64,000 nucleotides of DNA from Selaginella tamariscina (GCA_003024785.1 PUQB01000280.1:124001-188000), one strand, 5' to 3'. Numbered from the stretch's first letter, positions 1 to 12,183 are shown. Program-made: numbers and translations. Notes: generated by a model from the sequence alone, not told the origin.

Positions 1-2062
1 ACAAAGTGTGGATCACAACACCGGAACAAATGAGGAAGGTTCAGACGGAGAATAGAAAATCAGTTAAGTACTACATCATTAGTGGCCAGCACACAATAAC
101 GGCAGCCCAACGACTTCTCGACAACACAACAAAGGAACGATGGCAACAAAACTTTCCGAGCATACCCGTGAGAAGCTGACGAAAAGATCGGCGTTTTTAG
201 CGAAGCCGAATCTCACAATCGAGCAGTACCATAAGTTATCGGCGGAATGGGACGCTGCAGACACCAACCACTACAACAGCAAAATATGGGAGAAGTTCAA
301 ACACACGCGAGCCGTGTGGGAATCTCTTAGCGACCACAAAGAGCTACCGCAGGGAATACACAATCTGCGGACTACCGGGTAAGCAAATTGTTTGGGCGGG
401 ATTTATCTCGCCGGTATATTAATCTGTCTTTTTTTCAGAGAGTTGAAGAAATTGTAGCAGTTGATTTTGCCCAGGTGGGCGGGAAGGAAACATCCTTTTT
501 GATGATGTTGATTTCTTGTCCCGAGGATAGGATCTTTGCAAATGGTTGGGGATTATGGAATCCTTTGCAAAAGGAACACTGAAGAAGAAGCAGACAAGTG
601 AAGAGCCCTCAGAGAAGTCTGCAAAGAAACCCAGTAAGACGCCGAAGGCTAAGTCTGTTCAATCTATAAAGGATGTAGACAACGATTTCAAGCTCACATG
701 GTTGAAGCCTTTAAATGGAACAACGATGGAGGAGATGGAAGTCTTGGCTGATTTGGTGATTGATGGCAAATTACAGATTAACAACAACAGCCCCACCTCT
801 CCTTTTCATCTCAAGGCAATGGAGTTGAAGACGGTCAGGCACTTCAAGAGTGGTTGGGAATACACTACCACAAATTGGGTTGGACCTCGGCTTCAACATA
901 CAGAGGTCAGCAAATATTTGCATGTGACAAACGATGATATGCTTGTCGAATGGGTGAATCAATCGGAAGATCTGGGCAAGAATCTATTGCACGCCAACGC
1001 CAAAAGGAGAACATTGCGATGACGCCTTCTCTTATGGCAGTCCTTCAGCAGCGGAGAACCGAGTTGAACCTTATAAAGGAGGATGCTACGAATCACGACA
1101 AGCCCTACAGATGTTTGTTGTTGGATTCGGAGACTTTATGGGGTACCATCACTGCTTGTAGGAAACCGTTTCAATTGTTCGTGATGGATCGGCGGGTGTC
1201 AAAAAATCCTTCGACAGACAGGACACTAGAGGATTTGGTGGAGAAACTTAGCCGTGCAAGCATGTACAAAGAAGGTATTTATTATTGAATTCATACTTGC
1301 ACTCTTGACTGATATCTACGTTTTCAGGTATTTATTTCTTGATTCTTGCTCATGTCACCGATACCTTTGCCTTCGCCTTTGCCAAGAGGAATAAACATCG
1401 TTGGACAGGATTTTATATGAATGATGCTGATCCGAAGTGCATTGATTCGGTTGTTCACTTGGTTGTTAGGAATGCGCCAAACAATTTCAAACTTCCAAAT
1501 GACTGGCCAGGCATCTGTTTGCACTCCAACGGCCCTGAACCTCCATCCGATACACCGATAGGTGAGTGACGTATTCGGCAATGTACGTTATCCAAACATC
1601 AAGTCAAGCGGCACGGAGCATCGTCAACTTGATCAGGGGTCCTCACAGTGATGCGTGGGTTTTTGACTACTGCACTAGGGGGTCCGTCTTGAAGGAGTGT
1701 TACCTTCGGCATACATGTGTGTTTGCCGTTGAAAAGGATAAGACCATGGTTGAGGACCTGAACAAGTGGATAGATAGGTTCTCAACTGACTACCCCAACG
1801 AATCCATAAGGAGTATTTGAGAAAGTTCCCTCCAGATAAGTGCGATAGCTCTGAAGACGAATCTGGTTCAATGTCGGAGTCTGAGGACGAACTTCAATCA
1901 GATATTAGACCGGAAGTTATCTCGAGGAGTACAGAACATTCACACTCCACCCATGGAAACATCAAGAAGATAGAAGATCTTGAACCATCTCACAAGCGGC
2001 TTAGACCTTCTTCGCCTCACTCAGAAGGTAATAGCGAAGAAGAATTGTTAATGAGTTCTTAG
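1..2062 (+). pseudogene. Large unrecognised gene with ParB/sulfiredoxin-like motif, copy A, 3' portion
   Basis: I do not recognise the family. The coding sequence enters from beyond the window start. It begins near a segment with SGQHTITAAQ (about 80-110), which resembles the GxHR-type motif of the ParB/Srx nucleotide-hydrolase fold; copy B has SGHHTITAAQ. A charged region follows (140-380), then an intron at 379-438, a Lys-rich stretch (KKKQTSEE, about 590), a middle domain, an intron near 1285-1327, and an acidic Ser-rich C-terminus ending in EEELLMSS at 2062. Reading frames switch several times without introns (near 380-560, 950-1020 and 1560-1640), so this copy is either broken or contains consensus errors. 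ParB-like assignment is inference from one motif. Confidence 0.5.
395..412. repeat. Single degenerate copy of the GGCGGGATTAATCCCGCC palindrome in an intron
   Basis: The 60-base intron at 379-438 contains GGCGGGATTTATCTCGCC. This differs at two positions from the palindrome that forms the arrays at 23383-24240 and 27765-28708. The equivalent intron in copy B has a similar sequence at 30459-30477. Confidence 0.75.
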
Positions 2063-2330
2063 AGTGACGAATAGTTGTAAATGAGTGTAACATAAGGCAT
2101 TTTTGTATATTTCGTTTATATTTGTACAGAAAATAAATTCTCAAGGATTAATGAAGCTTTTAGTTCAAACATGGGTCACACATTAACAAGGTAAATAATA
2201 TACCTTGATAATTTTAAGGTCAGCTAATTATCATTTTGCAGATGTAATGAAACAATTGAGAACATGGATTTTCAGCATTGCATGAGGTAAGAGAGGGGTT
2301 TGGCGACAATTTCTTGTGCCACATGTCAGA

Positions 2331-3252
2331 ATGACAGAGTTCATGCAGGAAATGGATAATAATGCAGCTCAAAACATCGTTACCATGGGGGCCACTTCAG
2401 TTTTTTCATCATCATTTTTATTGGCTTCAGTTCCGAAATCAATTTCTTCAGCGCATGCAATATCTGAATCTTGTAAGGATGATGTACAATTAAATGATGA
2501 AGGGATAGGCAACGAGATAGTGGCAACGGATAAATGTGAAAGGGAGCAAACAAGTGATTTGCAAAGTATTCAAGAGGCAACGCTATCTCATGTTACTCAT
2601 GGCCATATTGTGTTGTTGGATGTCAATGGTGTTCTGCTTCATCGACAAAGGCCCGAGGATAGAAAAAAGAAATCAAACAAGGAGATTTCATTCCTTGTCA
2701 TGGTAAATTTCGATATGATATTATTTTTCGTCCAGGGTTGGATCGTCTCTTTCAAAAGCTTAAGGAGATGGGTGCGCTTGTGGGGATTTGGTCATGCATG
2801 CAGATTCATAACTTAACACCGCTGTTGAATTTGCTTAAGAAACATTGTAGTGTTGCAGAAGAGGTGATTCGTAAAGATTGGATTTTTGACCAGCGAATGT
2901 GTTATAAACCTCTCGAATTTCACAATATAAGAAAGGAAAGCAAGCCATACTTCTTCAAGAATGAAAGAATAATTGGGACTCATGGGGAGATCAGTCGCTT
3001 AAGGATAATGAAGAATGCACATATCTTAGTGTAGACGACTCTCCTCAGAAGGCTATGCTCAACCAAAACATTGCTTGTATTCATCCAATCACTTTCGATC
3101 CATATTCTGATACCGATATCATGGATGAGCTAGTGAACTACTTGGATACGTGCCTCAGAAAGAAGAATCTCGAAAATTTTTGTGAGCAGTATCCACCGTA
3201 TCAACATTTCCTGAAGCTTTTCTTTCTCGTGATTTTGAATTTTATAAAATGA
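2331..3252 (+). pseudogene. FCP1/NLI-interacting-factor-like phosphatase (HAD superfamily), copy A
   Basis: The protein has a low-complexity N-terminal part of about 85 residues and then an FCP1-homology (CPDc/NLI) domain. The motif LLDVNGVLLHR (about 2615-2645) matches the HAD motif I region, with Asn in place of the second Asp; plant FCP1-homology proteins with D-x-N-G exist. Other family marks are RPGLDRLFQKLKEMGALVG (motif II region), IWS, VDDSPQKAMLNQ (3030-3070) and a C-terminal dimer-like segment ending in NFCEQYPPYQ. Known members dephosphorylate Ser/Thr, for example in the RNA polymerase II tail; activity here is uncertain. The frame shifts near 2660 (poly-A after RPEDR) and near 3033, so this copy is broken as given. 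It lies about 270 bases downstream of the ParB-like gene, in the same orientation. Confidence 0.7.
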
Positions 3253-4133
3253 AGGATAGCAACCGGCGCTTTATAATATTATTCTTAAGGAACGTCATTT
3301 TTAGATGAGCCTTTATGCAGACCTTCTTATTACATCTTATGTATTAACAAGGATGGCAACTCCCAATTGCATTCGTGAGAGTGTTAAGGTGGTGGCAACA
3401 ACATCAAGATATTGACCAAAATGATTTGATTAATCCGAGAGTGATGATTTAGACAAAATGAGAAGATTTCTCTGTATGGTTAGGAAGAAAGTATTTATAA
3501 AAAATTAACATGTTGATAAGAAATGATTTCATTTGTAATTATGTTTGATAGTATTTCTTATTATTGTAAACTATTTTTAGAATAATATGAATATTCTAAG
3601 ATATTTTAGGAATATTCCTTACTAAGTAAGGTTATTGAAGGATTAATTAATTAATTAATTAATATTTAAGGCTTAATTACATATTAATTAAATGATTAAT
3701 TAATAATTAAAACTTAAGTATTAATTAGTAATTTATTTTATATTCCCATTTTCACGTATCATGCCCCTTTAGTTACAACGTGCATCTATACAGAAGTCTG
3801 TGGATGCATAGGAGTGAGGAGAGCCTGCGAATGTGCTGACGAACCAACAGAATGTGGATCATGTTGAGGACAAACCTTCGACCTTGATATAGGTTTGGAA
3901 AACCCATGTATAGGAATCCGTGAACTTACAGGAGTGGAGAGAGCCTACGGATGTGTTGATGAACTGACATGAGGTGAATCCTGTTAAGGAGGAATTTTCA
4001 ACACTGATACAAGAACAAGCATGGTCAATCCTATAACTTGTACTGCCTCAGACACTAAGGACATATCATGCACGCATGAAGGTACAGGATTGATCTTGGT
4101 TGCCAGAGAGGAAAATATGAACGTCCTAGACCT
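3253..4133. other. Gene-free interval
   Basis: AT-rich 3' flank of the duplicated block, then 3791-4133, which contains two diverged copies of a motif around GTGAGGAGAGCCTGCGAATG (3815 and 3935) with a period of about 125 bases. I see no coding sequence. Confidence 0.6.
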
Positions 4134-5649
4134 TTAGTCGATCTGAGGATTTGCAACCACAAACCATGGCATGTCCAAAACGATGGGAGTCGATCGAGTC
4201 TTGATCAAGTTGAAGGAAATTAAATAGTTGAATGCGTCATGACTACAAGAGAGAGGTGTGGTAACATGGGTAACTGCGCCAGAAACAATCAGACGATTGT
4301 CTGCAACCTCTATAGGAACTGCACGTTTCAACTTCACCACCGGAATGCCATGCTGAGTTGCAAAAGTGTCATCCATGAAGCATGCATTTGCACCAGTGTC
4401 TAACAGGGCAAACTCCTTGAGCTCTCGGTTATTGAGACGAATGTGTGCAAAAAACTTAAGTGATGGAATGGTATGAGCAGCACCAATGGAGCCTGCACCT
4501 ACATCCAACTTCGCAGCTCTAGACGAAGTGGACATTGAAGTTTTCTGACTGAACTCCAACTTCAACTTCACGCGTCTTGAATTTCTTGGCTTTAATAGGA
4601 TATTGCCACCTTGTGTTCTACTTCACCACAATACAAACATAAGTTCTCACCGCGACATTGCTTCTTAATAGTTGAAAGTGGGCCATGCTTGTATTTCTTA
4701 CCTCCATAGGGACTACTCTAGAAGTGTCGCAGGAACATATGCTATAGCTGTAAGATTGGCTTATAGGAACTGCTGACGGGATTTTTTCCTAACAACGGTT
4801 GTCGCAGTGAACGGCCTGTTGCATGATCTCTGCTAATGTTTGGCATCCAGTAACGTAAGGAGAAGGTCCCTCAACGTCATCCCTCAACCCAAAACAGAAG
4901 TGTTTGATCAATGTAGTCTCCTCCTATGGAATGTTTGCAAAGTTACTGAAATTCGAATGTATAGACGGAAGCGGTTAGGATCCTTGTTTGAGCTTCCATA
5001 ACTTCGTACATGCAGAACAGTACTTATCGGAATCTCCAAGCATGCTTCAAAGGCAGCCACTGTCATAGTTCTAACCTGGTGGATTGACTACCTGGGTAAA
5101 GATTGTGGGATATGTGGGATATGTGGGCAAAAAGACTCAAGCGTAACTGAGTCATCATGACTAGGGGCCCTCTCATAAACACCAATAGCCCTTTGCTTAA
5201 TTGGCATAAGGAGAGAGGGAAAGGTTGTGACAGCCACAAATCTTTCAAAGTCTTCCATCAATAGGTCGTCACGCTCTAGCAAAGGGGCAACCCAAGCCCA
5301 CAGAGATCCAACTAGTAAGGATGCCAAAATGTCAACCTTTTGTACATAAGTCGAGTAGCATCATGGTTGCATGCAGATTAAAGCTTGATTGATTTAGGAA
5401 ACCTTGGAAATCGACGCAATTGTCACTGAACTTTTCTGGCATACTGATATTTGGTTCTAAAGAAGAGTTCGATGAAGAGGAAACCACGGATGCTTGAGAA
5501 GAGCCTATGCAGCAACCTTTGGAGGATGCATCAACAGCTACATGCACCACGTTGGTTGAACCTTACAGATCTGTGACCACTTGGCGCAAAGTGGTTAACT
5601 CATGAAGTACATTTGGTGCTCGCATTGGAAATTGCTCAAAATTTGCCAT
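4134..5649 (-). mobile_element. Ty3/gypsy retrotransposon remnant: gag, CCHC knuckle, aspartic protease
   Basis: Read on the minus strand, a gag-like protein starts at 5649 (MANFEQFPMRAPNVLHELT). It continues in pieces through a capsid-like block at 5550-5060 containing SLLVGSLWAWVAPLLERDD, a typical plant Ty3 gag motif. A degenerate zinc knuckle, CLYCGEVEH, lies near 4610-4650 and has lost its last Cys. The protease domain at 4571-4134 carries the catalytic LLDTGANACF and a second motif near VLDMPWF. Several frameshifts and an early stop after the first 28 codons show it is dead. No reverse transcriptase follows on the low-coordinate side, so it is truncated after protease. The upstream flank (5650-6510) probably holds its leader and LTR. 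Confidence 0.8.
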
Positions 5650-5799
5650 GATTCATGAAAGAAAGAAGAAAAGCAAGGGAGAAAAGCTAAGAAAAAAAGA
5701 GTAACTGGAAATCGGGGAGCTATGAAAGGAGTTATTATCAAACTGTCAAACACAATCCAAGAGCAAGGAGGCTTGACTAAGAGTAGGACAAAGACTAGG

Positions 5800-5910
5800 A
5801 ACAAGACAGGAGCAAGACATAAACTAGGAACAAGACAGGAGCAGGACAGGAACTAGGAGCAAGACAAGGAAAGAACAAGAAGCAAGGAGCAAAACAAGAA
5901 CAAGACAAGA
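5800..5910 (+). repeat. Short tandem repeat AGGAACAAGACAGGAGCAAG
   Basis: Imperfect head-to-tail copies of a 10-20 base purine-rich motif (AGGAACAAGACAGGAGCAAGAC and variants). It lies in one arm of the inverted repeat, upstream of the gag remnant. Confidence 0.75.
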
Positions 5911-6044
5911 TTGATCGTACAAAGGCTGGTGTTGATAATAACTGATTGTTCAACAATTAAGTCGGAGCTTTTATGCTCACAACTTTAAGAGTTAATATGG
6001 TCATGAGCCTAATCTAGTCATGAGTTAAAAATGGTGACCCTTAT

Positions 6045-6215
6045 CCTATAGATATATCCTGTAGCATATCCTGTAGGCATATCTGTAAGTATATCCTGTA
6101 GTATATCATGTAGTCATATCCTATAGGCATATCCTGTAGACATATCCTGTAGGTATATCATGTATCCGTATTCTATATCCTGCATTCTGTATCTGGAATC
6201 CTGCATCCTGTATCG
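6045..6215 (+). repeat. Minisatellite of TATCCTGTAGGCA units
   Basis: About twelve degenerate copies of a 12-14 base unit (CATATCCTGTAGG). They drift at the right end into ATCCTGCATCCTGTATC. Confidence 0.85.
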
Positions 6216-6510
6216 GGTCGTGACAATTAAGGTGTAAAAACAATTGAAGAAACATGCAAAAGAATTCAACAAATACAAGGAAAACTACATCGAGTACCAG
6301 GAGGGTGACAAAGAGGTCGATGTACCAACAATAAGGTTGCATTAAGGACACAACAATAAATAAATGAAAATGGTGTTGAAGGTTTTACTATCAACACCAG
6401 TCATTTTACGATCATATTCTTGTCTTGTTCCTTACCTCATGTTCTCGTCTTGTTTTAATTCTTGTCCTGCCTTGAGTCAACCTCCTTGCTCTTGGATCGT
6501 GGCTTGACAA

Positions 6511-8250
6511 TAACAATACACACACACTTTATGTGAATATGTGAAATTTTAAATATGAAGTGGATCACGTGATATGCTAAGTCTACACTTTATTGAAATT
6601 TTATTATTAGGAATATGAAATTAGAATAACACATGATTTAAAAAACATGACAATATATGTTAAGTTCTAGTTTAAGTCAAGATTTAATCAATTTTGGCAA
6701 TAATGTTCAAATGAGGAAATGCTTATATTAAATGTGCTTTAGAAAAAGGACATATTCAAACATAAAATGCACATTACATTTTAACAGAAAGTGTGAAATG
6801 AGTTCTCATTATAACACATGTTTTTAAAAATATAATTTAAGAAACAGGCTATGGGGTGCTAAGCCTTAAGCATTCGCTCAAAAGAGGTTAGGTCTTGTAA
6901 CTAGGTGTGCTTTGACACACTTGGCTAGGAGAGTGTTCTCCTCGGAATCCAGGGTTGAACAACCTAAGCTTGTTAGCAGGAGCACCCACAAGGTCATGTA
7001 CTTATCCAAACCTAGCTTTACGGAGTTTGCTTAGTAGAATACTTGTGTCCGCCTATGGCGCACACTCGTGTCCTCACTAAGTACTAGCCCTAGGTCTAGG
7101 GTATAACTTGACCACTCAAACCCTCAAGGGTTAGTCATGGTTCATGGTACTCCTTGTCGTCCTAAAGAGGTTAGACACCCGAATGAGGATGATTCCTCAA
7201 GGGTGCCTTAGCTCTATCATGGGGGCATGTGTAAAACACATTTCCTTTGTGAGGTTAAGGCATGAGCCTGTTTAGGTTTATTGGGATAGGATCCTAAAAT
7301 TAACTCGGGATATCCTCTAGGGTTCAGGGAATGGTCATTCTAGGGGACTTAGGATAGGACTCTAAGTCTTTATTTAACTAGGCATCTGAGTCAAGACTCT
7401 TGGGATCATCTTTAAAGACTTACCGTTACTTACACAAGGTGATGACACCGGATGACCACTAAACAGCCACATGTTGTCACGTTTTGGCCCTTTGGGTTAA
7501 AATTCTAACAACTAATACTTAATGGGGATATGAATGTTTGCTAAGCAAACTCTCTAAGGTTAGGTTTGAGACAATCCCAAGTATGTGAGCATGTAAAAAA
7601 ACTTATGTTAATGAGCTTAGGTTGTTCAACCCTTAAACATATTCACACCCCCATGTAGAATACCCTTAGCCAAGTGTGTCAACTAGCACACTCAGTTACG
7701 AGACTTAACCTCCTTTGAGTGGATGCCTGAGACTTAACAAATTGATGCGAGCACAAGCATACTTGCTAGATAGATTATTCAACCCCTTAATGTTAAACTG
7801 ATATTACAACTCCAAAGGGCAGCATTATATTGTGTGCCATTTAACCTGGTGACACTATTTTCTAAAATGTGGGCTATCTCGCCAAATTTCTTCAAACTTA
7901 AAAATTACACATGGTGCCACGAATGTGGCTCACAAATGCCAACTCTAAAACTCCTTTATGAAACCTTAAGAACTTGATAAAGAGAATCTATTTAATTAAT
8001 GGAATGTGTACTCTAAGAAGACCTCCTAAGTGTGTGAATAGGTTACTAGATGAAATGAGTTAGTTAAAGCTTTCTAAGCAAAACAAACTTTATTATGTAC
8101 TCCAATGAAGGTATTAAGGTAGGGAAAGACATGCATACTGTTTTTCTCAGCATAATTGTAACATAACTAACAGATTGTTCATGGATGGTGTGGATGTTAC
8201 ATGTGAGGCTAATTTTCCAACTACATATTATAGTGTGTGTTACATAGACA
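6511..8250. other. Gene-free interval with a diverged relative of the LTR-like block
   Basis: No reading frame of note. Parts around 6850-7400 and 7900-8000 (for example GCCACGAATGTGGCTCACAA and CTAAAACTCCTTTATGAAACC) resemble the LTR-like block of the macro-units (15134 onward) in wording and order. This suggests an older copy of the same element. Confidence 0.45.
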
Positions 8251-9330
8251 ACATTTGAGATGAAACCACAAAAGTCCCTTTAAATTATATATATGCCATG
8301 GTAGACCACACTATGATAGTGAACATCTCCCTTGAACTCGTATATCTATCATGGTAGATCACGTTGTGACAATTATAATTCAATTAGAACCACAAAATTT
8401 AGATGTTATACTAAGGAAGATGTCCAAATGGAGTCACAAGTATACCTCTCTGGACTTATTGTCAATGTAAATCATGTTATAATAAAGCTATCAAAGTGAA
8501 CATCTCTTTTGAGTGTAACATTTGAGATGGAGCCACATAAGTGGACATCTTGCCATGGTAGACCATGTTGTGATGGTTATACTATTAGTTCAGTTGGAGC
8601 CATCTTCTTTAAGTGTAACATTTCATATGAAGCCACAACATGTACATATCCTTTGAACTTAATGATTGATTACACTCACTCGCGATAGAGCCACAAAAGT
8701 GAGCATTTCCATTGACTTAACCCAAGGATTACGCCAGGATCATTTGGTAGGGATTCGGGGACAAGAGGAAAAACAAAAGAAATAACCTCCGTGTGGACGA
8801 GCAACTTTGGAGTAAAAGTGACGTAATCTCCGGGATTGTGACCGGTAGGGGTAGAATGGGGTGAATGATCAATCTCTAATTGAATATTCTGATTAATTAA
8901 TTGTTGAACATCTCCCTTAGACTTGTCAGTTAATTATTCTTATCTTGACTTAACATGAAGCCACGATAATGAACATCTCCTTAGACATCTCCTTAGACTT
9001 GCTGGTTGGTTACTCTTATACAAAATGGAGTCACAATAGTGAACATGTATCTTCTTTAGATTTAACATCTTACCACAACAATGCACAACTCTCTTGAACT
9101 TAATGGTTAATTACTCTTATCTAAGATGGAGTTATAAATACCGATATCTTTTTTAGACTTGATAGGAAAGCCACAATAATAAACAATGTCCTTAAACTTG
9201 ATACCTAAGATGAAGTTACAATAGACTTGACAATTGATTACTCTTACCTAAAAAATGGAGTTATGAAAGTAGGCATCTCTTTGTGTTGAACTTAAAGTAT
9301 GACCAAAGATTAGGTATTAACATATGAAGT
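8250..9330 (+). repeat. Degenerate minisatellite, unit about 60-75 bases
   Basis: Repeated phrases of the form ATGGAGCCACAATAGTGAAC, ATCTCCTTAGACTTGAC and TTGATTACTCTTACCT recur in order many times. The same minisatellite opens each macro-unit (15850-16500, 23075-23310, 35235-35910), and a relic lies at 41700-41860. A single-copy insertion of about 170 bases (8741-8910) is present only in this unit. Confidence 0.7.
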
Positions 9331-10559
9331 CATATTTTTAATAAACTTGCATAAAAAGTTTTGCCATTTATTTATTGTTGTAGCATTTCATGGCTATTTT
9401 ATAATTAATTTATTTAAAATGATTTAATTTAAATAGATTAAAAGTTAATTAATAAAGCATATTCATGAATATTTTATGTTTATTTTCTTAATTTTTTAAT
9501 TTTTTAATTTTTAATTCATTTACAAAACCATCTCATTTGTGCCATTTTTTTTTTTTTTTAATTTCTTTTTACTAGGAGTCCATTGAGTAGAGAGTAATTT
9601 CCTCGACTGGTTATTAGTCATGCGATAAGTTTATTATCAAAATACCAATAATTTTATATTAGCTCATGTTATATAGCAATTAGTATTTAATATGGTAAAA
9701 GTTTAACAATAATCTAGAATTAGAATTCATAATTAAATATTGATTATCTTGCATAAAGATAAATATTTAATTCGAATCATCATTAAAATTGCGAAGTTTG
9801 AGTGTAATTAGTTTGAATCTAAATTGTTGTGAAACTATTTCCTAAATAGTTTTTAAATTCTTTTATAAGTAAAATTTTATAATCATGAATAAAGACGATC
9901 AACATCTCTTGAACTAAAAATTTTATGCACTCTCTAGTCACTTTTATACACTCACGCATATCTATGGTTTGAAACAATTTGAATTTAGAGAATTTAATAT
10001 TTTTCCCTTATGTATAACTCATCATCCACATGTAGAGTTTATATTTTTACTCAATTATTTATGTTTTTAACTTTAAATTTAATATAAATATTAATCAATT
10101 ATAAAATACAAACTATAATATTTTATTTGAATTTATTAAGACGTACAAAACAATACAAGAGTAATACATTTATTTATTAATAGATTTCTAAAATATAAAG
10201 TTTTTAAAATGCATATGTATATTAAAATTAAAAACTTTTAAACTCTGTACTGTTGAGGAAATTGCGGGTTTACCAAATTAAAAAGTCAGATGCTTATGAA
10301 AGCCTATTTACTAAATCTGTTACCCTTGAAATTTGCTAATTAAAACAGAGTCTAGACTTTGCTATCTTTTATATACATATGTATTCTAAATTTTATAAAT
10401 TAGTTAATAAATATATTTATTTCTTCTATATTCATATTCATAATTAATGATCAATTATACTTCCTTGTTTAAAATATAAGTTAGAAATATAAAGTTACAA
10501 AAAGATTACATGTACAGTTTAATAATTTAAAAGAAATATTTTCTTATAACTTTGTAATG

Positions 10560-10960
10560 TTAATATATTATGTATGCAGAACCTTTGCATGATGTTTAAT
10601 ATATCAATCCAATGACAGATACCACTTCTCCTCTATACTCTATACATATATACATGTCTTGGTGAAAACGAAATTCCTATGAGATGCTGAGCCTACTCCA
10701 CGTGGGGTGGGTGGGGGCCCAAATCGAGCCACTTGCACTCTGACAGACAAGCAATCTAAAATCCCTTAAACACACACACAGTATGTATAGCATACGCACA
10801 CATGAAAGAAATGATGATTATTGATCTGGAATTGCACTAATTTAACCTCTTCATTAGTCACGGCCTTCGTGTGATCTTTAATATATCGATCCAACGGTGG
10901 GATACCAATTACCTCTCATACTGAATCTGAAATACGAGGAAACCTTGTTTTTATATTTTG
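10560..10960 (-). pseudogene. Two degenerate copies of an unrecognised exon (unit 1)
   Basis: On the minus strand, 10910-10830 reads PLDRYIKDHTKAVTNEE and VKLVQFQIN, and 10660-10580 reads EEKWYLSLD with a stop soon after. Both are clearly related to the longer frame at 11696-12151. Equivalent pieces occur in unit 2 (17820-18120) and unit 4 (37200-37510). Function unknown. Confidence 0.6.
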
Positions 10961-11695
10961 ACAGAACAAACATATCCTAATTACATTTTTTTTCCTCGTT
11001 AACGCACGTGGAACGCGAGAACGCATGGTAAACGGGGTATCCATCCCACGTGTAAGTATGCTTATGTCAATACCCTTGCTTCCTTGGGCCCAAAACCTAC
11101 TTTTTCTGTCTCATATCCATGTAGGGATACATCCTAAGAGCTGGTCAAAATGTGTCTAATTAAGTCAAGAATCAGCTATAGCATGTCTAGTGCTTCTTAG
11201 AATCTATATCTCCTAAAATCTGTTTATGACCCTAAAGAATAACTTGGAATGAATGAATCCTGTAAGAATTGCTTGTATGGGTTGCTATATAAGAATCTTT
11301 ACAACTCCTCAGAATCGGAGTGCCTCACGGAATCCTTTTGAAATCACAAAAAAATCAATTGCAACAAATTTACCTTATACGAATTCCCTAGCTGTGGCAC
11401 ACATGAAAAGAAAGAGCGATCCATCTCAAACAATGAATGAATGAATGAATGAGAATGAGTGAAGGTTGGTGAATCGCTCAGTCAGCGTTTTACTGTACAT
11501 ACACGTCAAATGAAAACGCTCTATTGTAGGTTAGTTTTACTGGAGCTGATTCGGCTCCATGTGCCGTATTCATATGTTGATTCAATCAATATGTTTATAT
11601 TCATATTAATAGATCTGTCAGCGGAAGCATTATAATCTCCATTTAATTAATTACCCTTTAAATGTGTACGTAAAAGAGATAATCTACTAGATTAA

Positions 11696-12151
11696 TTAAA
11701 TTCCAGGTACAATTTCAAACTGTAGCAGCGGAGTTGACAAAGTTGGCGGAGAGATGGGGGATGGAACTAAAGATGGAGGCAAGCTCAATATTGGGGGTCG
11801 AACCATAACTTGGGATTTAGGAGCAGAACTAGGAATACCTAGTGGTGGCGTCTGTGTTTTCACGAGAATTCCACATGGAGGCACATGCACTTCAATATCA
11901 TCCTTTTTTCCCCTTTTGCTCGACCCATTGTCTTCCACGGTAGATGTCCTCTTAGAGCCTGAGCATACTTCAAGAACAGGACGATTAGTAATCTGGAAAT
12001 GCACCAATTTACCCTCTTCATTACACGCCGCATTTGCATGATTGAAATATATCGATCCAACAACTTCTCCTCTGATACATATGCACCTGTCATGATGTGA
12101 ATATGAAATGTAAGCAACCCTAGGAATGTGTCTTGCTTTTATACTCCGCAA
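11696..12151 (-). pseudogene. Unrecognised reading frame, Pro-rich C-terminus (unit 1)
   Basis: I do not recognise this protein. Compared with the better copy in unit 4, the N-terminal part is out of frame here. It reads NEEGKLVHFQITNRPVLEV, then a basic segment SSKRGKKDD that could be a nuclear signal, then a Pro/Ser-rich tail ending in FEIVPGI. It is conserved in three macro-units but flanked by repeats, so it is more likely a captured gene fragment than a host gene. The region upstream (12152-12350) holds a perfect hairpin. Confidence 0.5.
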
Positions 12152-12183
12152 AAAGGTTATCCTAATAGTAGGATAACCTTTTT
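12150..12183. repeat. Perfect 15-bp inverted repeat (unit 1)
   Basis: AAAAAGGTTATCCTA, a four-base loop ATAG, then the exact complement TAGGATAACCTTTTT. Confidence 0.9.

Larger units (their letters stand above)
1..3790 (+). repeat. Segmental duplication, copy A (truncated by window start)
   Basis: This stretch matches 30070-33819 almost base for base apart from scattered 1-3 base indels and substitutions. The match starts at the window edge and stops at the shared sequence ACGTGCATCTAT (about 3779-3790 here, about 33808-33819 there), after which the two copies run into unrelated DNA. The segment carries two genes in the same order and orientation: the large gene with a ParB-like motif, then the FCP1/NLI-like gene. 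The 3' flank contains an AT-rich tract with TTAATTAA runs (3640-3720). The sharp right boundary suggests a defined duplicated or mobilised block. Confidence 0.9.
5741..6510. repeat. Inverted repeat pair around a minisatellite
   Basis: The arm at 5741-5965 (plus sense: TCCAAGAGCAAGGAGGCTTGACT, internal AACAAGACAGGAGC repeats, then GGCTGGTGTTGATAATAA) recurs as a reverse complement at about 6380-6510 (CTCCTTGCTCTTGGATCG ... TATCAACACCAG). The second arm is shorter and has fewer internal repeats. Between them is the TATCCTGTAG minisatellite. The pair sits just upstream of the gag remnant and may be LTR-derived. Confidence 0.65.
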
